Of a DNA stretch of 64,000 bases, positions 9,891 to 19,900 are shown one piece after another. The position numbers were made by a program, and so were the translations under genes. Under the pieces are notes generated by a model. The model worked only from the letters and a program-made list of their open reading frames with translations. It was not told the origin of the DNA and ran no database searches. The stretch comes from Mucilaginibacter aquatilis. Its GTDB lineage: Bacteria > Bacteroidota > Bacteroidia > Sphingobacteriales > Sphingobacteriaceae. Positions within the stretch are counted from its first letter, which is position 1; every line of letters starts with the position of its first letter. The stretch covers positions 124,001-188,000 of the forward strand of contig NZ_WQLA01000004.1 in the NCBI RefSeq assembly GCF_009755275.1. The letters run 5' to 3'.

Positions 9891-12800
9891 TTAAAAGGAC
9901 ATATTTAATCCGAAATTGACAATCTTGGTGGTTGGGATAACCGTAGCGGCATAATTGTACGTACCACCTACTATGTTATTCTCAGGGTCTACACCGTAAA
10001 ATTTGGTCCAGGTGAGAAGATTTTGTCCGCTCACAATTAGTGTAAGATTGGTAAGCTTTAAACGATTTAATACCTTTTTGGGGAATGTATAAGCTAGTTG
10101 TATGTTACGCAGCTTTATATATGATGCATCCTGCAAAAAGTAGTCGTTCAGTGTTTCGTTCGGGTTTGGTGCCAGTCCGGGTCTCATGGCCGGCCATGTT
10201 GGATTTGGATTTGTAGGCGTCCAGCGGCCCAACATAGGTTTGTAGTACTGATTTAAACCACCACCGTAGAAAATAACGTTTGAGCTTACATTGTCAACAG
10301 CATTAAACTGTACCGATAGCTGAAACCCTTTATATCCTGCCTGCAGGTTTAAACCGGCGTTGTATTCAGGAATGTTAGGATGCCCTATTGGTAACTGATC
10401 TAAACTTGTTATTTGTCCGTCACCGTTAATGTCCGCATATTTTAAGTCGCCGGGAATTGATTTAACACTGGTTAAGTTATTAACCGGACTGTTGTCAATA
10501 TCTGCCTGGTTAGCATAATAGCCCAATACATGATAGCCAAAGTAAGTACCAATTGGCGTTCCTGTGCTTCTTAAGTTTGGTATTTGGCCCGGTGCCTCAT
10601 CCAAAACCTTACGGGTGTTGCGGGCAAACATTAAGTTACCTGATACTGAGTAGGTGAATTTATGATCGCGGTTTTGATACATGGCCGAAAGCTCATAACC
10701 ATGGTTCTTATTTACACCATAGTTGGTGTTTGGAACTGTTGCTCCGTAGGTGCCAAAACTGGTATTGTTACGGCTTATAAGTATGTCAGACCTACGATCG
10801 TCAAATACATCGGCAGTAAAGTTTATCTTATCTTTCAGCAACGATATATCCAAACCAAGATTTCTTTTTACAGAAATTTCAAAGCTAACCATAGGGTTGC
10901 CGTATTGGGTTTGGGTATAAGTTGGCGCACTGAAAACGCTGCTTGGGTTACCAAATGGCACAGATGTTCCGGCCCCAAAGTTATCCTGGTAATAGAAGCG
11001 ACCAGTGCCCGGGCTTGGGATACCTACCCTACCTACCGAACCGCGTACTTTCAGCAACGTTAACCAATCAAACTTTTTCATGAATTCTTCATTGGCAATG
11101 TTATAACCAATAGTTGCAGCCGGGAAGAAACCATAACGGTAACCCGCGGCATAGTTTTCTGAACCGTTGTAAGTAGCGTTAGCCGTTAAGAAATATTTAC
11201 TGGCGTAGTTGTAAGTAACCTGAGAAATTATACCCTGGTTAGCAAACGGAGCGCTTGCGTTTACAGAGCTTTGTAACTCGCGCTGTCCAATTACGTTTGC
11301 GCTTACTGCATGTTCGCCAAACGAGCGGTTGTAGTTTAAAAACAATTGCAGGTTAGTTTTGGTAAAACCGGTACGCGTGTAAGCCGGTGCACCTAAAAAG
11401 TCATTGTATGACGTTGAATAAGGTGTAATTGCCAATGTATTACGGTTCAACTCGTAATAACCCACGCTACCGCGCTGCAACTTTCCGGTATTAAAAGTGG
11501 CATCGTAGCCAAACTGGGCCTTGAATGATAGGCCCTTTGTTACAAAGTCAAGCTTTTGATTAAAAGTAAATATACTTTCCGAAACGTTGATATCGGTAAA
11601 TGCATAACCATTGTAAGTAAGGAATGCATAAGGGTTAACGCTATTTGTACCCAGCAAACTCATGTTTACAATATGGTTGTAAGTGTTATCAAGCGTTATA
11701 ATACGCGGGTCGGATGAGTTTGTGTACTGCGGGAAAAATGGCAATCCCCATGACGCAATTTTTAAAGATCTGCCAACCAAACCCTCAATACCATTACTAA
11801 CAACACCCGATGGATCATTAAACTCACTCATACCGGCAGGGCTGTAACGGTGCTCATTACGCCCGGCAAGGTTAACCTCGAAGTTTGTTGAGCTGGTAAT
11901 ATCAAAGTTTACACGCGCCCTGAAATTATAACGGGTATAGCTTGGAGTGGTGCTGTAATTAAGCGGTGTTTTAAATTTTTTGAAGTTACCATCCTCAAAC
12001 TGATGTCCGAATGAGGTGAAGTATTTGATTTTTTGAGTACCACCCGATACAGTAAGGTTTTGCTGGTTTTGAGACCAAGAATTACGTACCAGCTCCGAGT
12101 ACCAGTCAACATCAGGGTAAAGTAACGGATCGCCTGTTTTGTCTTTAAATTTTTGCAAGTCGGCGTCGCTAAAGGTGCGGGTTTCACCCACATTTATTTG
12201 TCCTTCGGTATAAACCAATGCACTTTCATAAGCCCTCAATATTTCAGGGCGTGCCGTTGGACTAACAATGCCTGTGTTAGCTGTAAATGTAACTTTTGCA
12301 GGCCCTTCCTTGCCACGTTTTGTTGTTATTACAAATACGCCGTTGGCGCCTTTCAAACCATACAGAGCTGTTGAAGCTGCATCTTTAAGTACGTTGATGC
12401 TTTCAATTTCGTTGGGGTCAATATCGCCAAAGCTTGTACGCTCAACACCATCAACAATAATAAGAGCTGTAGCTGTTGGAGATACACGGCCACGTATGTA
12501 CAAGTTCGCTGAGTTAAAACCCGGACGGCCCTGTGATTGTTGCACAATTAGCCCCGGAACCACACCTGCTAAGGATTGGGTTACGTTGGTTACCGGCGAT
12601 TTCAATATTTCTTTACCTGATACCGTACTAATCGCGGCCGTAACATCACTTCTTCGTTGCGATGTATAACCGTTCACAACTACTTCGGTAAGTGAGTTTT
12701 GCTTTGATGTAAGTGTAATGCTTAACTGCAGAGTGTTGCCTACGGTAACCTGCTTATCATCAAAACCAATACTGGTTATCAATAACACAGTCCCTTTGCC

Positions 12801-13088
12801 CGCATTAATGCTAAACTGACCGGTTGCATCAGTTTGGGTACCTGTGTTTGTTCCTCTTATTTTCACATTGGCTCCTACTATGGGCTGTCCGCTTTCATCC
12901 TTTACAGTGCCCTTAATAGGTGCTGCGGCCTGAAAAAATGCGGTGGAATTAAAGGCAGTTTTACTTGACGGCAAGTTTCCTGCCATCACTTGTTCGTTAG
13001 CGCAAAGCAGCAAAGCTATGGCCGATGTGATAGCCGATGCCCGCATGGTTAGCAAGTTGCGTGTACGCTTAAATTGATTTGGGTACAT
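9891..13088 (-). CDS. SusC/RagA-type TonB-dependent glycan importer (pair 2)
   Basis: A 1065-residue SusC transporter and the first gene of the leftward PUL operon. The N-terminus has a long signal region (hydrophobic stretch about 17-36). Next come a carboxypeptidase-regulatory-like domain (IKGTVKDESGQPIVGANVKI, about 58-138) and a plug with LIIVDGVERTSFGDIDPNEIES and a following INVLKDAASTALYGLKGANGV; the rest is barrel. No STN domain is present. Transcription probably starts in the 615-bp divergent region upstream, under the hybrid sensor regulator of this locus. Confidence 0.96.
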   Translation of the reverse strand: MYPNQFKRTRNLLTMRASAITSAIALLLCANEQVMAGNLPSSKTAFNSTAFFQAAAPIKGTVKDESGQPIVGANVKIRGTNTGTQTDATGQFSINAGKGTVLLITSIGFDDKQVTVGNTLQLSITLTSKQNSLTEVVVNGYTSQRRSDVTAAISTVSGKEILKSPVTNVTQSLAGVVPGLIVQQSQGRPGFNSANLYIRGRVSPTATALIIVDGVERTSFGDIDPNEIESINVLKDAASTALYGLKGANGVFVITTKRGKEGPAKVTFTANTGIVSPTARPEILRAYESALVYTEGQINVGETRTFSDADLQKFKDKTGDPLLYPDVDWYSELVRNSWSQNQQNLTVSGGTQKIKYFTSFGHQFEDGNFKKFKTPLNYSTTPSYTRYNFRARVNFDITSSTNFEVNLAGRNEHRYSPAGMSEFNDPSGVVSNGIEGLVGRSLKIASWGLPFFPQYTNSSDPRIITLDNTYNHIVNMSLLGTNSVNPYAFLTYNGYAFTDINVSESIFTFNQKLDFVTKGLSFKAQFGYDATFNTGKLQRGSVGYYELNRNTLAITPYSTSYNDFLGAPAYTRTGFTKTNLQLFLNYNRSFGEHAVSANVIGQRELQSSVNASAPFANQGIISQVTYNYASKYFLTANATYNGSENYAAGYRYGFFPAATIGYNIANEEFMKKFDWLTLLKVRGSVGRVGIPSPGTGRFYYQDNFGAGTSVPFGNPSSVFSAPTYTQTQYGNPMVSFEISVKRNLGLDISLLKDKINFTADVFDDRRSDILISRNNTSFGTYGATVPNTNYGVNKNHGYELSAMYQNRDHKFTYSVSGNLMFARNTRKVLDEAPGQIPNLRSTGTPIGTYFGYHVLGYYANQADIDNSPVNNLTSVKSIPGDLKYADINGDGQITSLDQLPIGHPNIPEYNAGLNLQAGYKGFQLSVQFNAVDNVSSNVIFYGGGLNQYYKPMLGRWTPTNPNPTWPAMRPGLAPNPNETLNDYFLQDASYIKLRNIQLAYTFPKKVLNRLKLTNLTLIVSGQNLLTWTKFYGVDPENNIVGGTYNYAATVIPTTKIVNFGLNMSF

Positions 13089-13703
13089 TTTCTTATCATA
13101 AGTTTAAATTGGTTAATAGACTAACCGGTTGCGCTACGCGCAACTCAGGTTTGCTGCGTAACGTTAGTAAACACAGCAGCGGTAAATAATTTTTGCTTTA
13201 CCTAACCGTTAAGCCTCATTATATGCTTTACAAAGCGTCAGGCTTTAAAAGAAAAGTGTGGGATAAGCAAGGACTCGTATCCCTGAGAGTTCGATGTAAA
13301 GATTTTACCATAATTAAAGGTTGTTTGGTTTTTAAATGATTAATTGGTGAAGCAAATTTGTTAAGTAATTGCTCATTCGTAGCCCCATAAATCAACCATT
13401 TAGGGGGTACTTTTTCGTCAAACCATACAAAAACGCTTTTTTTTGCCGCCTTTGTAACGTTATCACTCTCCAGCTGTATGTTGCTTCAACTTGCATTTTA
13501 TTAAAGGCTATTACACGTCAGCTCGCGAACTTAAAACAGGCAACAGCATATTACCAAATGAAATTTCAGTTAAAGCTGATGCCGTATTGATTATCAGCAC
13601 AGTTTTAATACTTGCTCAAATTATAGCACTTATATGATGGATTTACCCCCCCTGTAATTGGCTTAATGATGACAAATTGCTGCTCTCAAATTAATCTGTT
13701 TTT
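13089..13703. promoter_or_regulatory. Divergent control region between the two PUL arms
   Basis: A gene-free stretch between the leftward SusC operon and the rightward GH43-GH16-GH105 operon, so both promoters should lie here. I see a 7-bp inverted repeat with 3-nt loop (GTTGCGC/GCGCAAC, 13128-13144) in the SusC leader and next to it GGTTA/TAACC (13111-13126). I found no convincing Bacteroidota -7 element (TAnnTTTG) on either strand, which would fit promoters that need an activator such as the AraC-type regulator encoded nearby. No credible coding ORF is present. Confidence 0.6.
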
Positions 13704-14870
13704 ATGAACCTATCGAAGAGGACAAAACGACAATCTATTTTCATTTTATTTACAGCAGGCCTGCTACTGGGCAGTATAAAAAGTTCTTACGCTCAAGCAA
13801 ACACTTTTAAGCCCGGAGCCATATGGCCCGATGATAAGGGTACTCATATAAACGCTCACGGCGGTGGCGTACTGTACCAAAACGGAACCTATTATTGGTT
13901 TGGAGAACATAAAATTGAGGGTGATGCCGGCAATGTTGCCCATGTAGGGGTGCATGCATACTCTTCAAAAGATTTGTACAATTGGAAAGACGAAGGGATA
14001 GCACTTAAAGTATCTGACGACAAAACGAGTGATATTGCTAAAGGCTGTATTTTGGAACGCCCGAAAGTGGTATACAACCCTAAAACCAAAAAGTATGTGA
14101 TGTGGTTCCATCTTGAGCTGCTTGGCAAAGGTTATGAAGCTGCCCGCACCGGTGTTGCCGTTGCCGATAGGGTTACTGGCCCGTTTAAATTTGTACGCAG
14201 CTACCGCCCAAATGCTGGTTATATGCCTTACTATCCGGCAGGCACTTTACAATCTGCTCAGATAAACAAACTTAACCCGGCTAACAGGAGTGATAGTATT
14301 TTTATGCGCGACTTTCCTGGCGGACAAATGGCGCGTGATATGACCATTTTTGTAGATGACGATGGAAAAGCTTATCATATTTTTTCATCTGAGGAAAATA
14401 ACACTTTACATTTAGCCGAACTAAGTGATGACTTTACGGCACATACCGGCAAATTTATACGCATTTATATAGGACAGCAAACTGAAGCTCCTGCCCTCTT
14501 CAAAAACAACGGTAAATACTACATGATAGGTTCGGGTTGTACAGGTTGGGCTCCTAACCCGGCTCGTTGGTTCTCGGCCAATTCAATATGGGGTCCGTGG
14601 AAGTTTGAAGGTAATCCATGTGTGGGTGCCGGAGCACAGAAAACCTTTGGCGGTCAAAGCACGCATGTTTTGCCTGTTGAAGGTAAAAAAAATGCTTTTA
14701 TCTTCATGGCCGATAAATGGGCGCCTAAAAATGCTATAGATGGTCGTCATTTATGGTTACCTATCACATTTAAAGGCAACAATATTGAAATTAAATGGCT
14801 TGATGAATGGGGCCTTGATTACTTTGACAAACAAGCCGCACAAAACCAATCAAACGATAAGAGTAAGTAA
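13704..14870 (+). CDS. GH43 family enzyme, exo-beta-1,3-galactanase-like (subfamily 24/34 type)
   Basis: A 388-residue secreted five-bladed propeller hydrolase with a signal peptide in about 1-30. It shows INAHGGGVLYQNGTYYWFGE (49-68), LERPKVVYN (118-126), RDMTIFVDDDG (211-221), TEAPALFKNNGKYYMIGS (260-277), GWAPNPARWF (281-290) and GGQSTHVLPV (316-325). From memory of the fungal exo-beta-1,3-galactanase Pc1,3Gal43A, these blocks match: E261 would be the acid, D212 the pKa modulator and Q318 the unusual glutamine proposed as base. Canonical GH43 enzymes have an N-terminal Asp base; here that place is Ala-His. It probably releases galactose from beta-1,3-galactan. First gene of the rightward operon; its stop overlaps the GH16 start (TAATG). 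Confidence 0.85.
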   Translation: MNLSKRTKRQSIFILFTAGLLLGSIKSSYAQANTFKPGAIWPDDKGTHINAHGGGVLYQNGTYYWFGEHKIEGDAGNVAHVGVHAYSSKDLYNWKDEGIALKVSDDKTSDIAKGCILERPKVVYNPKTKKYVMWFHLELLGKGYEAARTGVAVADRVTGPFKFVRSYRPNAGYMPYYPAGTLQSAQINKLNPANRSDSIFMRDFPGGQMARDMTIFVDDDGKAYHIFSSEENNTLHLAELSDDFTAHTGKFIRIYIGQQTEAPALFKNNGKYYMIGSGCTGWAPNPARWFSANSIWGPWKFEGNPCVGAGAQKTFGGQSTHVLPVEGKKNAFIFMADKWAPKNAIDGRHLWLPITFKGNNIEIKWLDEWGLDYFDKQAAQNQSNDKSK

Positions 14871-15718
14871 TGCTTAAATACATTATTCCTGTTTTATTTA
14901 CAGCCTTTTACGGTGTGACGCAATCCTCGGCGCAAATCGTTAAGCCAGACACTCTTGGTGGATACAAATTAGTTTGGGCCGATGAATTTAATTACAAGGG
15001 AGCACCCGATAGCAGCAACTGGAGTTATGAGCGGGGCTTTGAACGTAATGAAGAGGCCCAATGGTACCAGCCGGAAAATGCCTGGTGCGAAAATGGCTTG
15101 CTTATAATTGAAGCAAGACGCGAAACGAAAACTAACCCTAACTATACACCAGGTAGTGATGAGTGGCGCAAAAACAGGGAGCAAGCTTACTACACCTCGT
15201 CAAGCATAAAAACACGCCGCAAACAATCATGGCAATATGGGCGCTTTGTAATGCGTGGCAAAATTGACATCAGTAATGGTATGTGGCCTGCATGGTGGAC
15301 GCTTGGCAATAAGGGTCGCTGGCCCGCGACAGGCGAAATTGACATTATGGAATTCTACCGTAAAAAATTGCTGGCTAACATGGTTTGTTTAGGCGAAAAC
15401 AACAAAGATGAATGGGCCAGCCAAACCCGTAATATTGATTCACTGGGTGGTAAAAACTGGGCATCCCGCTTCCATATATGGAGAATGGACTGGGATGAGA
15501 AAACCATTGCCTTATATGTTGATGATATGCTGATGCTCAATGTTGATGTTGACAAGATGGTTAATAAAGACGGCACAGGTATTAATCCCTTTAGGCAACC
15601 GCACTATATGCTGCTAAATTTGGCCATTGGTGGTCAGCAGGGAGGAGATCCTTCAAACACAACGTTTCCAAAACGCTTTGAGGTAGACTATGTAAGGATT
15701 TATCAAAAATCGAAGTAA
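14870..15718 (+). CDS. GH16 family endo-beta-1,3-glycanase (laminarinase/galactanase type)
   Basis: A 282-residue secreted jelly-roll hydrolase with a signal peptide in about 1-21. The active-site signature GEIDIMEF gives nucleophile E156, helper D158 and acid/base E161. The aromatic cleft residues WPAWWTLG just before it are typical of GH16_3 endo-beta-1,3-glucanases and related endo-galactanases. It would cut the polymer backbone into oligosaccharides. Translation is probably coupled to the GH43 gene through the one-base TAATG overlap. Beta-1,3-glucan or beta-1,3-galactan cannot be decided from the motif; the GH43 neighbour favours galactan. Confidence 0.92.
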   Translation: MLKYIIPVLFTAFYGVTQSSAQIVKPDTLGGYKLVWADEFNYKGAPDSSNWSYERGFERNEEAQWYQPENAWCENGLLIIEARRETKTNPNYTPGSDEWRKNREQAYYTSSSIKTRRKQSWQYGRFVMRGKIDISNGMWPAWWTLGNKGRWPATGEIDIMEFYRKKLLANMVCLGENNKDEWASQTRNIDSLGGKNWASRFHIWRMDWDEKTIALYVDDMLMLNVDVDKMVNKDGTGINPFRQPHYMLLNLAIGGQQGGDPSNTTFPKRFEVDYVRIYQKSK

Positions 15719-15753
15719 GAAATTAATTATAAACACAACTTAATACACCCTAC

Positions 15754-16872
15754 ATGAAATTTTCAAAAACGGGACTTATTCTAACATTATTCACCGTTAC
15801 AGGATTGCAGGCCTTTTCGCAAAAAACTACCTCTGGAAAGAGCAAGGCAGAACAGGTAGTAAAAGATATGCAACGCGTTGCCGACTGGCAAATTAATAAA
15901 TGGAACACTGACGGTTATAAATATCCAAAAGTTGACTGGACTTTGGGCGCTTGCTATACCGGCATATTTGCACTAGGTAACTTACCTGGTAATGAAAGAT
16001 ATTTGGACGTATTGATAAAAATTGGGGAGGATAATAAATGGAACACAGGAAAACGGCGCTTTTATGCCGATGATTATTGCGTTGCTCAAACGTATTCACA
16101 ATTATACCTGCGGTATAAAGAGCCTAAAATGATTGCTCCTTTCAGGGCTCTTGCTGATAGTATTGCCGCGCAACCACACACCGAGCCACTTAACTGGAAA
16201 AACAACATCGCCATGCGTGAGTGGGCTTGGTGCGACGCTTTATTTATGGGCCCGCCGGCGCTAAGCTACCTAACGTTAGCCACAGGTGATCAAAAATACA
16301 CCAATACGGCTATAAAACTATGGTGGAAAACTACTGAGTTTTTGTATGATCCTGCTGAGAAGCTGTACTTCCGTGATGAAACTTATTTAAATAAAAAGGA
16401 ACAGAACGGACAGAAAGTATTTTGGTCTAGAGGAAATGGCTGGGTTTTGGCTGGTTTGGTACGCTTGCTGGAGGGTACGCCTGCTAAACATCCTGACCGT
16501 AAAAAGCTTGAGAAGCTTTACAAAGACATGGCAGGCCGTATTGTATCATTACAACAGCCTGATGGAAGTTGGCACGCCTCGTTGCTTGACCCTGCAAGCT
16601 ATCCAATTAAAGAAATGAGCGGTACAGGCTTTTACTGCTATGCTTTGGCTTGGGGTGTTAATCATGGCTTGCTAAACAAAAAAGCTTATTGGCCGGCTGT
16701 TGAAAAGGCATGGGCTGCACTTACATCATCTGTTCATGAAAACGGAATGCTGGGATACGTTCAACCCATTGGTGCAAGCCCAGATAAAGTTGATGCAAGC
16801 AGCACAGAAGTATATGGCGTAGGTGCCTTTTTACTAAGCGGAAGCGAGATATATAAATACAACACTAAATAA
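15754..16872 (+). CDS. GH105/GH88-type unsaturated uronyl hydrolase
   Basis: A 372-residue (alpha/alpha)6-barrel enzyme with a signal peptide (about 1-22). Typical blocks are DDYCVAQTYSQLY (106-118), REWAWCDALFMGPPAL (155-170, with D161 in the place of the catalytic Asp of YteR), WSRGNGWVLAGLVRLLE, and LQQPDGSWHASLLDP. The family hydrates and cleaves delta-4,5-unsaturated uronic acids left by polysaccharide lyases, and some members act on ordinary glucuronides. Last gene of the rightward operon, followed by a strong terminator. It implies that the substrate carries uronic acid, which fits acidic arabinogalactan or pectic side chains and pairs naturally with the alginate-lyase-fold protein encoded beyond the regulator. 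Confidence 0.9.
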   Translation: MKFSKTGLILTLFTVTGLQAFSQKTTSGKSKAEQVVKDMQRVADWQINKWNTDGYKYPKVDWTLGACYTGIFALGNLPGNERYLDVLIKIGEDNKWNTGKRRFYADDYCVAQTYSQLYLRYKEPKMIAPFRALADSIAAQPHTEPLNWKNNIAMREWAWCDALFMGPPALSYLTLATGDQKYTNTAIKLWWKTTEFLYDPAEKLYFRDETYLNKKEQNGQKVFWSRGNGWVLAGLVRLLEGTPAKHPDRKKLEKLYKDMAGRIVSLQQPDGSWHASLLDPASYPIKEMSGTGFYCYALAWGVNHGLLNKKAYWPAVEKAWAALTSSVHENGMLGYVQPIGASPDKVDASSTEVYGVGAFLLSGSEIYKYNTK

Positions 16873-16901
16873 TATCACACAACCTATCACTTACACAATT
16901 A

Positions 16902-16931
16902 AGCCCCTTGGTTACTAAACAAGGGGCTTTT
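16902..16931 (+). terminator. Rho-independent terminator between convergent operons
   Basis: A perfect 9-bp stem AGCCCCTTG/CAAGGGGCT with a 9-nt loop, followed by a short T run. It lies 30 bases after the uronyl hydrolase stop and just beyond the stop of the convergent regulator gene, whose transcript could also end here because the stem is preceded by A residues. Confidence 0.85.
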
Positions 16932-16950
16932 ACATTGCTGTATATTTTGT

Positions 16951-19900
16951 TTAAAGGTTTACTTTAACCTTCTTTTTAAATACTTTACGATTGCGCTTTG
17001 CAAAGTCTGACGGTGTCATTTCAAACAGCTTAACAAACTGTAGCCTAAAGTATTTAGCGTTATTAAAGCCTGTCTCAAAGGCTACCTCATTAATATTATA
17101 CTCCGTATTGATGAGCAGTTCTGCCGCCTTACGCAGCTTTATGAGGCGTATAAAACCATTGATAGTATAGCCAGACATTGACTTCACTTTACGATACAGA
17201 TTTGAATGGCTCATACCTATTTCAGATGCAAGTACTTTGATGCTGAAGTTAGGGTTAGTGATGTGCTTTTCAACAATAGTTATGCACTTCTGTAAAAAGT
17301 CTTTGTACTCTTCTGATATGGCAATATTATTTGATTGCAAGGTAACCTCGTTATAGAAGTAGCTGCGCAGGTTATTACGCGTATTTAACAAATTGGCAAC
17401 ACGTGCTAACAGAAGCTCCTTCTCAAATGGCTTGCTTATGTAATCATCAGCACCGCAATCCAAGCCCTTCAGTTTATTTTCCGAAGATGAGCTTGCCGTT
17501 AATAGGATTACCGGTATGTAGCTGAGTGCTACGTCTTGTCGCAACCAGTCGCACCATTCAATACCTGTCATACCTGACATCATCACGTCACAAAGTACAA
17601 GGTCTGGCAATTTATCTTTCACCATAATCATGGCTTCCTCGCCGCTTGCAGCCTCGTAAACGATGTACTGGGGACTAAATACCGATTTTATATAGCTACG
17701 TATCTCTGCATCATCGTCAATGGTAAGTATAGCTTTTCGGTCTGTAAAAATATTTTCAGCTTTAAATTCCTCTCCCGTCAGAGATTCAGCTTCCACTATC
17801 GGTTCCTCCCCTACTAATTCATTTATGAATGTGGCTTCTTGTTGGTGTGGTGTTACTATGAGTTCAGGAGAAAAATGATTTTTGCCTTTGAGTAAGGAAA
17901 GCGTAAAAGTAGTGCCCTGGTCAATTCTACTTGTATATGTCAGGTTACCATGATGTTCATCAGCAAATTGCCTGGCGAGATACAAACCAATACCAAAACC
18001 TGCTTTCACGGGGCGCCCGTCAGTACGCGACTGGTAATACTTCTCAAACAAGCGTTCGCCTTCCCTTTCAGGAATACCGCAGCCCGTATCAGCAACCTTT
18101 ACTTCTATGCCTTCAGTATTCTCAAAAATACCTATTGATACATTTCCGGCAGGCGGTGTAAATTTAATGGCATTTGATATAAGGTTAAATAATATTATCT
18201 CCAGCTTTTCACTATCCGCGTAGATCATTAATTCCGTGTCTTCACTAGCCAAAAACTCATATTCTAACCCTGCAGATTTTGCTTGTTGCTTAAAGCATAA
18301 AAATACCTCGTGACATAAACGATAAATGTTTACAGGTGCAACCCTTAATTGTACAGTACCTGAATCGGCCTTACGGAAAAGCAGTAACTGGTCAACTAAA
18401 CTAAGTAAGCGTCTGGCATTGCGATAGACAATGTTTAAACCCTTATCATTGGCATCAAGCCGCAGCATATCACGAATAGGATTTATAATCAACGATATTG
18501 GGGTACGAAATTCATGCGATATACTGGTAAAAAACTCCAGTCGCTTTTCGTTAATTTCCCGCTCCTTCTCCTGCAATATCTTTTGTTTTTTAGCATCGGC
18601 TACGGCAAGCTTAACTTCATATTTTAACCGCGTTTGCTTTATACGGTATGAAATAAATATGTAAACTAACGATGCAAAAATTGCAGCATACAATAAATAC
18701 GCCCACCAGGTGAGGTACCAAGGCGGTAAAACAATCAGATGAATGGAGACTTGTTTTTTTACCCAACGCCCGTCGCGGTTTGTACAATTAACTTTAAAGG
18801 TATATGTACCAGGAGCTAAGTTTGTATAGGTGGCACTGCGCACATTTCCGGCGTTTATCCAGCCACGGTCCCAGCCTTCCATTTTATACCGATAATTGAT
18901 ACGTTCGGCATAAGGATAGTCAATTGCGGTAAAATCAAAGGTAAAAATAGCCTTGTCATAAGGCACTTTCAATTCTGTTGCTTCGTTACTGGTGCGCTTG
19001 GTTATATACTGCGGCGATTGTGCAATAGGCTGATTATTTACCTTTAACCCCGCGAGTACAATATTAGGATCAGAACGAGTTTGGGATATATTTTCGGGAT
19101 GGAACACTGACAACCCTTTTATACTCCCAAAAGCAAGCTCACCTGAGCTAAGCGCTAAAGAAGCGTTAAAATTAAACTCATTAGTTGGCAAGCCATCAGC
19201 CTGCGAATAAGTACTAAACTTTTGCTTTATAACGTTGAAGCTCGACAACCCGTTATAAGTACTTATCCAAAGATTTCCATTCTTATCTTCCTGAATGTTT
19301 AGCACATGATTATTTCCCAAGCCATCATCAGTCGTATATTTTCTTACTATTTGTTTGTTTTTCCTGTCAAACTGAATCAAACCCGCCTCAGTTCCTACCC
19401 ATAAATTACCTTTACCATCTTCAAAAATTGAGCGCACAGGTTTACCTATTTTATAACGCTCGTACTTTTTATTCAGTAAATCAACTTTTATCAAATCAGT
19501 CCAGTCTCCTGCCCAGTATTGCCCCGCTTTGTCAGCTTTTAAAACCAGTAAATCGCGCAGGTTTTCATCGTATAAATCAAACCGGTTAGCTTGAGCGTTA
19601 AAAAGGTATAATCCATTTTGTATCGAACCCGCCCATAGTCGACCCTGCTTGTCACTCTCCAATAGCCAAAAGGTTGAAGAGCGCTTATTGTGCGGGTTAG
19701 TACCATAATATTTTTGAAAGCGGCCGGTGCTGCTTATGTACTTGCCAATTCCGCCATCGTAAGACGCTACCCATATGTTGCCGTTAACATCTTTTTTAAT
19801 GCTTGTTATAAAGTTACCAGGTAAAGAGCTTTCATCATTTGCATTATGCGTGTAATTGGTAAAATGGTTAGAGGAGCGGTCCCATATGCTCAATCCACCA

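Noticed and set aside
10662..11063. 133-codon ORF on the + strand
   Set aside because: It lies wholly inside the SusC gene of the opposite strand, has no recognisable domain and no spacing for a promoter; a shadow ORF.
12268..12669. 133-codon ORF on the + strand
   Set aside because: Antisense to the SusC plug region, composition follows the codons of the real gene.
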